From Phoronis ovalis (Eukaryota > Phoronida > Phoronidae), in contig JAOXYB010066168.1 of assembly GCA_028565635.1 (NCBI GenBank), forward strand, positions 1 to 10,231: a DNA stretch of 10,231 nt. Reading direction: 5' to 3'. Positions 7,491-10,231 of the stretch are shown here, piece after piece. How positions within the stretch are numbered: the first letter of the stretch is position 1; each line of letters begins with the position of its first letter. A model generated the notes under the pieces. It made no database searches and was not told the origin of the DNA. It saw only the letters and a program-made list of their open reading frames with translations. Both the position numbers and the translations under genes were made by a program.

Positions 7491-7518
7491 ATTGAATTTA
7501 TGTTAAAACGGCGTTCCA

Positions 7519-8608
7519 AATTTACGGCTTCTTGGTATGAGTATATCACCGAGTAAATTTTGAAAATAAAATAAAATTTGCGAAATTGACGTATACTACT
7601 TGCCAGAAAAAAATACGGTGTGGAATAGAAACTACTTATGTTCTGACCAATATCTAACTGAACCAATTTTTCACAAGTGACAAATCTACCTAAGATCAAA
7701 AAGCAAGGAGTTTAGCGGCAGTTTTGGTTCATGGTTACTCTGTAAGTTTAGAAATTCAACTCAACTTCTACAGTGATCAAGAATGATACCTTGAATGAAA
7801 GACCCTCATTAATGAGGAATAACCAGCTATGCATGGACAGGTGCTACAAAACTTAAATATTACTGATAATTAGGGTTGTTATAAGTACATTTTCTTTCTT
7901 TAAATTCTTTATTTCCTTTGCTAAAAGGCTAACTAGTAATATTGCATGGGTTATCATAGTGCCAAAGCAAGATAATTGGGCCATAACTTATTCTGTAGCT
8001 AATCTCATCCACTGCAAAAGAAAACTAGATAAATAGCGAATTTGTATAAATTAAGGGTGTATTAACAGGAATGATGAACGGTTTCCTGATTGAAAGAAGA
8101 TGATTTAGTCTTATAAGAATTGTTCATACAATTGCAATACATTCAAGTTTAATTTGAATAAGCCTTATACTTGGCGGCGTTAGTACTACTTGACTGCATT
8201 TTTTTTTTTGCAGACATTCAACAATTGATTCAATTTATGATACGTATATGTTCATTAGCCATGGGCTGGCAAGCGCGGAAAGTATTGGTATACAATTGAG
8301 CTAGTAATCATGGTAAACCTACTTGAAATCTCAATTCTATAGAATGATACTGTAAAAAATAATGTGATTTTGTTCAACTTGTTTTTGAGGACAGAACTGT
8401 TGTTACGTAACAATGTGCATTTGCTTTGGTCAGTCTGTATGGTTTGCAGTCTACAAGCATAAAGCAACGATGTTAATTTGCAGCCCTGGGGCCATGCGTG
8501 TAAAATGTTAGTGATCATGATAATTTTTTACTTCATTAAAAACGCGTGAGGATCAGACACATAATATGCGTTCTGCGTTCAGTTTAGGCAAATTGGTAAT
8601 TTTGACCG
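7519..8608. other. Intergenic stretch, no gene seen
   Basis: Open frames on both strands are short (at most about 90 codons), lack splice context and have no coding-like composition. A run of T followed by GCAG near 8200-8212 (plus strand) looks like a splice acceptor but no open exon follows with a usable donor. Confidence 0.45.
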
Positions 8609-8815
8609 AAAAGGTATGGGGTTTTAACCTTGGACTTTCCTAGGGTCTGTTTTTTACGACGAGTCTTGCTTAGGGTCTACCACTCCCGCTTTAGTAAAAC
8701 TTTTTGTTAGCTTGTGGATAAATTTCATGCAGTCTTGGATAGGATACCAATTTCGGTATGGTTTTGCTTAGGGACCGTTATCGAACCTCCTCAGTCACTT
8801 GCTTAGAGGCTTTTT
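8609..8815. repeat. Degenerate tandem repeat, about 32-bp period
   Basis: A short motif close to TTGCTTAGGG recurs as CCTAGGG (8639), GCTTAGGG (8668), a weak TGTTAGC (about 8705), TGGATAGG (8735), GCTTAGGG (8766) and GCTTAGAGG (8801), 30-37 bases apart. GGTATGG..TTTT also occurs twice (8612 and 8755). The units have diverged strongly, so the boundaries are approximate. Spacing is not a consistent multiple of three, which argues against a coding repeat. Confidence 0.4.
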
Positions 8816-10104
8816 ATGACATATTAGTCCTAACATTTTGCTATTAAGAAACTATTTTTAGTGTTTTTCGAAGTTAACAAAAACTAACCCGTCGGATGAC
8901 ATTTTTCATACAACAGTACTACGACGGTCTTAGTTTGTTATATTATCAAATGAAGAAAGTACAAATCTATGCGTGTAAATAAGTCAGATGCATGGTTTTA
9001 AAAAAATCCTTGAAACTCAGTCACTGAGTTAACATTCGTTAAAATCCAACAAATGTTGTGCCACGAGAAATATTTATGTATTTTTTACTTGATAATAACA
9101 AACTAAGAGCATTTGCGTATAAGAATTTTCATTAACTTAGATTTCGGCAGAAATTCCGGAAACGCCACCCAAATTATCAAATTATGGGCAGTATCATGAA
9201 TAAAAGTATGATCGAGTCATTTGTATCACATTTTTTTTGAGAATTCAGGTGTAGACACTAACATTTCCATTAAGGGCCGCTAGCTAGTTCGCGAATATGT
9301 TTTTATGGGTAAATTACGGCAAATAATGCACTGATTTTGGGAATGCGGCAAAATTCTAATATCTTTCTTCACAGTGCTGACGGTTGTTGGCAAAACAATT
9401 TAATAGTTGAAAAGATACGATTTGGGTCTCCTAGGAGAAGAGTAGATGCTATAATTTTGAGCTCGGTACAAACGACCTGTCAAATTTTAATACGTCTCCT
9501 GCGCTCAGTGGCGGAACAACTTTGCAATTTGGCTATCTCGAGATTATTTTAAGCAAAGTGGATTATATTCAGTAATTCAACAGCAGAACTGGGGTTTGGT
9601 GATTTCAGATTTTATTGCGAGACTGTTCATTAGATTTAACTAAATTTGGAAATCGTAAATTCTATAGCTCAATTCACAGTGCTATCACCAAAGTGCTTTT
9701 AAAACAGCTTCGTTGCTGATTCAAAATTCATATCTTGTTTCGATTTCAGAATTTAAAACTAATTTAAAATTTAAAGTCATTTATTGAGCTGTCCTTGACG
9801 CAGTAGAGGACATCAATTCCAAATTTACTTTGAGCACAAAATCCTTAAAAAAATAATGGCAACTGAGCCATAGACTTAACCCAATATTAATAACTTGCTG
9901 ATTAGAGAAATATGCTTTTACAGAAAAAAATAAAATATTTTTTTCGGGACGATTTTAGTAATGATACAAAAAACATGAAATTGGGGAAAATTTATAACGG
10001 TTTAAGAAGAATTATTTGTCAAGTCAGAATAATTATAATAAGATATTGTATAAAACTCAGTATTTTCCATAGTATGATAATATATATAGCCCATATACTA
10101 AGGA
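8816..10104. other. Intergenic stretch, no gene seen
   Basis: A plus-strand frame of about 70 codons (9337-9552) lies in a slightly GC-richer patch at about 9275-9545, but it has no recognisable motif and no splice context, so it is not called. A 17-nt perfect palindrome (AACTCAGT-C-ACTGAGTT, 9014-9030) is present. The rest is AT-rich with no supported feature. Confidence 0.4.
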
Positions 10105-10157
10105 ACGTCAAGTTAGCAGATAGCAGATGAAAACGTGAAGTTAGCAGATAGCAGATG
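10105..10157. repeat. 28-bp tandem duplication, 1.9 copies
   Basis: ACGTCAAGTTAGCAGATAGC plus AGATGAAA is followed directly by a second copy starting ACGTGAAG, with one difference in the shared 25 bases. Within each copy, TAGCAGA is itself repeated. It has the look of a recent replication-slippage duplication. Confidence 0.75.
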
Positions 10158-10231
10158 GTATAAGGACACAATTGATTTCCCCATCCACTTCTATAGTAAA
10201 TTCATGTAATTTAAATCATTATAAAAATGTC

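Larger units (their letters stand above)
6541..7518. mobile_element. Composite inverted-repeat (MITE-like) element with a 21-bp phased GATATC array
   Basis: The ends are 28-bp perfect inverted repeats, TGGAACGCCGTTTTAACATA plus AATTCAAT, at 6541-6568 and 7491-7518. No target-site duplication is evident (left flank GTA, right flank AAT). Between the ends are about thirty GATATC, GATATG or CATATC cores embedded in AATTAGCGATATCACTAATT-type sequence. There is no transposase frame, so the element is non-autonomous. It is built as two tandem copies (about 6541-7171 and 7172-7518) and is interrupted by a retrotransposon tail at 6569-6708. The superfamily is not assigned. A plus-strand open frame at 7269-7451, rich in Ile/Leu/Ser, is only the 21-bp repeat read as seven-residue units and is not a gene. 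Confidence 0.8.

Noticed and set aside
6541-7518. The regular short palindromic repeats considered as a CRISPR array.
   Set aside because: Units are not conserved repeats separated by unique spacers, the array sits between transposon-type inverted repeats, and the surroundings are eukaryotic with no cas genes.
8255-8518. An 87-codon minus-strand open frame.
   Set aside because: No recognisable domain, splice signals or composition bias; likely chance in AT-rich DNA.

Overview
The window looks like a gene-poor, AT-rich piece of a eukaryotic (metazoan) genome, most plausibly a marine invertebrate such as a mollusc. The evidence is GT-AG exons with consistent phases, a non-LTR retrotransposon 3' tail, and two inverted-repeat (MITE-like) elements. 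No bacterial-type gene, operon, rRNA, tRNA or CRISPR is visible. Most long open frames are chance or shadow frames. The organism assignment is inferred from repeat style and gene structure, not from a recognised protein.

Layout. Positions 1-180 look like the tail of an interspersed repeat ending in a small hairpin. Positions 181-1468 hold nothing I can support. Positions 1469-1980 are a ~510 bp TA-flanked inverted-repeat element. Positions ~2040-5910 hold the one gene I can build, on the minus strand. Its first exon carries the ATG at 5839, in a locally GC-richer stretch. The exons continue at 5043-5127, 4589-4685, 2706-2855, 2509-2565 and a terminal exon from 2131, with a poly(A) signal at 2060-2065. 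All five junctions keep the reading frame and give a 165-residue Ser/Lys/Asn-rich protein with two basic clusters. I do not recognise the family. Its long third intron (4588-2856) holds two further exon-like segments with strong donors, 3718-3798 and a 14-nt microexon at 3129-3142. They join in frame to the exon at 2706-2855 but not to the one at 4589-4685, so alternative first exons, an unseen linker exon or poison exons are possible.

Positions 6541-7518 are the most striking part. This is a composite element with 28-bp terminal inverted repeats. Its interior is an array of about thirty GATATC/GATATG/CATATC cores spaced almost exactly 20-22 bp apart. It is built as two tandem copies separated by a decayed internal terminal repeat, and it was later interrupted by a 5'-truncated, minus-strand non-LTR retrotransposon tail. 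The undisturbed right end of the element predicts the empty site of that insertion exactly.

Positions 7519-10231 carry no gene I can support. They contain a degenerate ~32-bp-period repeat near 8610-8815 and a 28-bp tandem duplication at 10105-10157.
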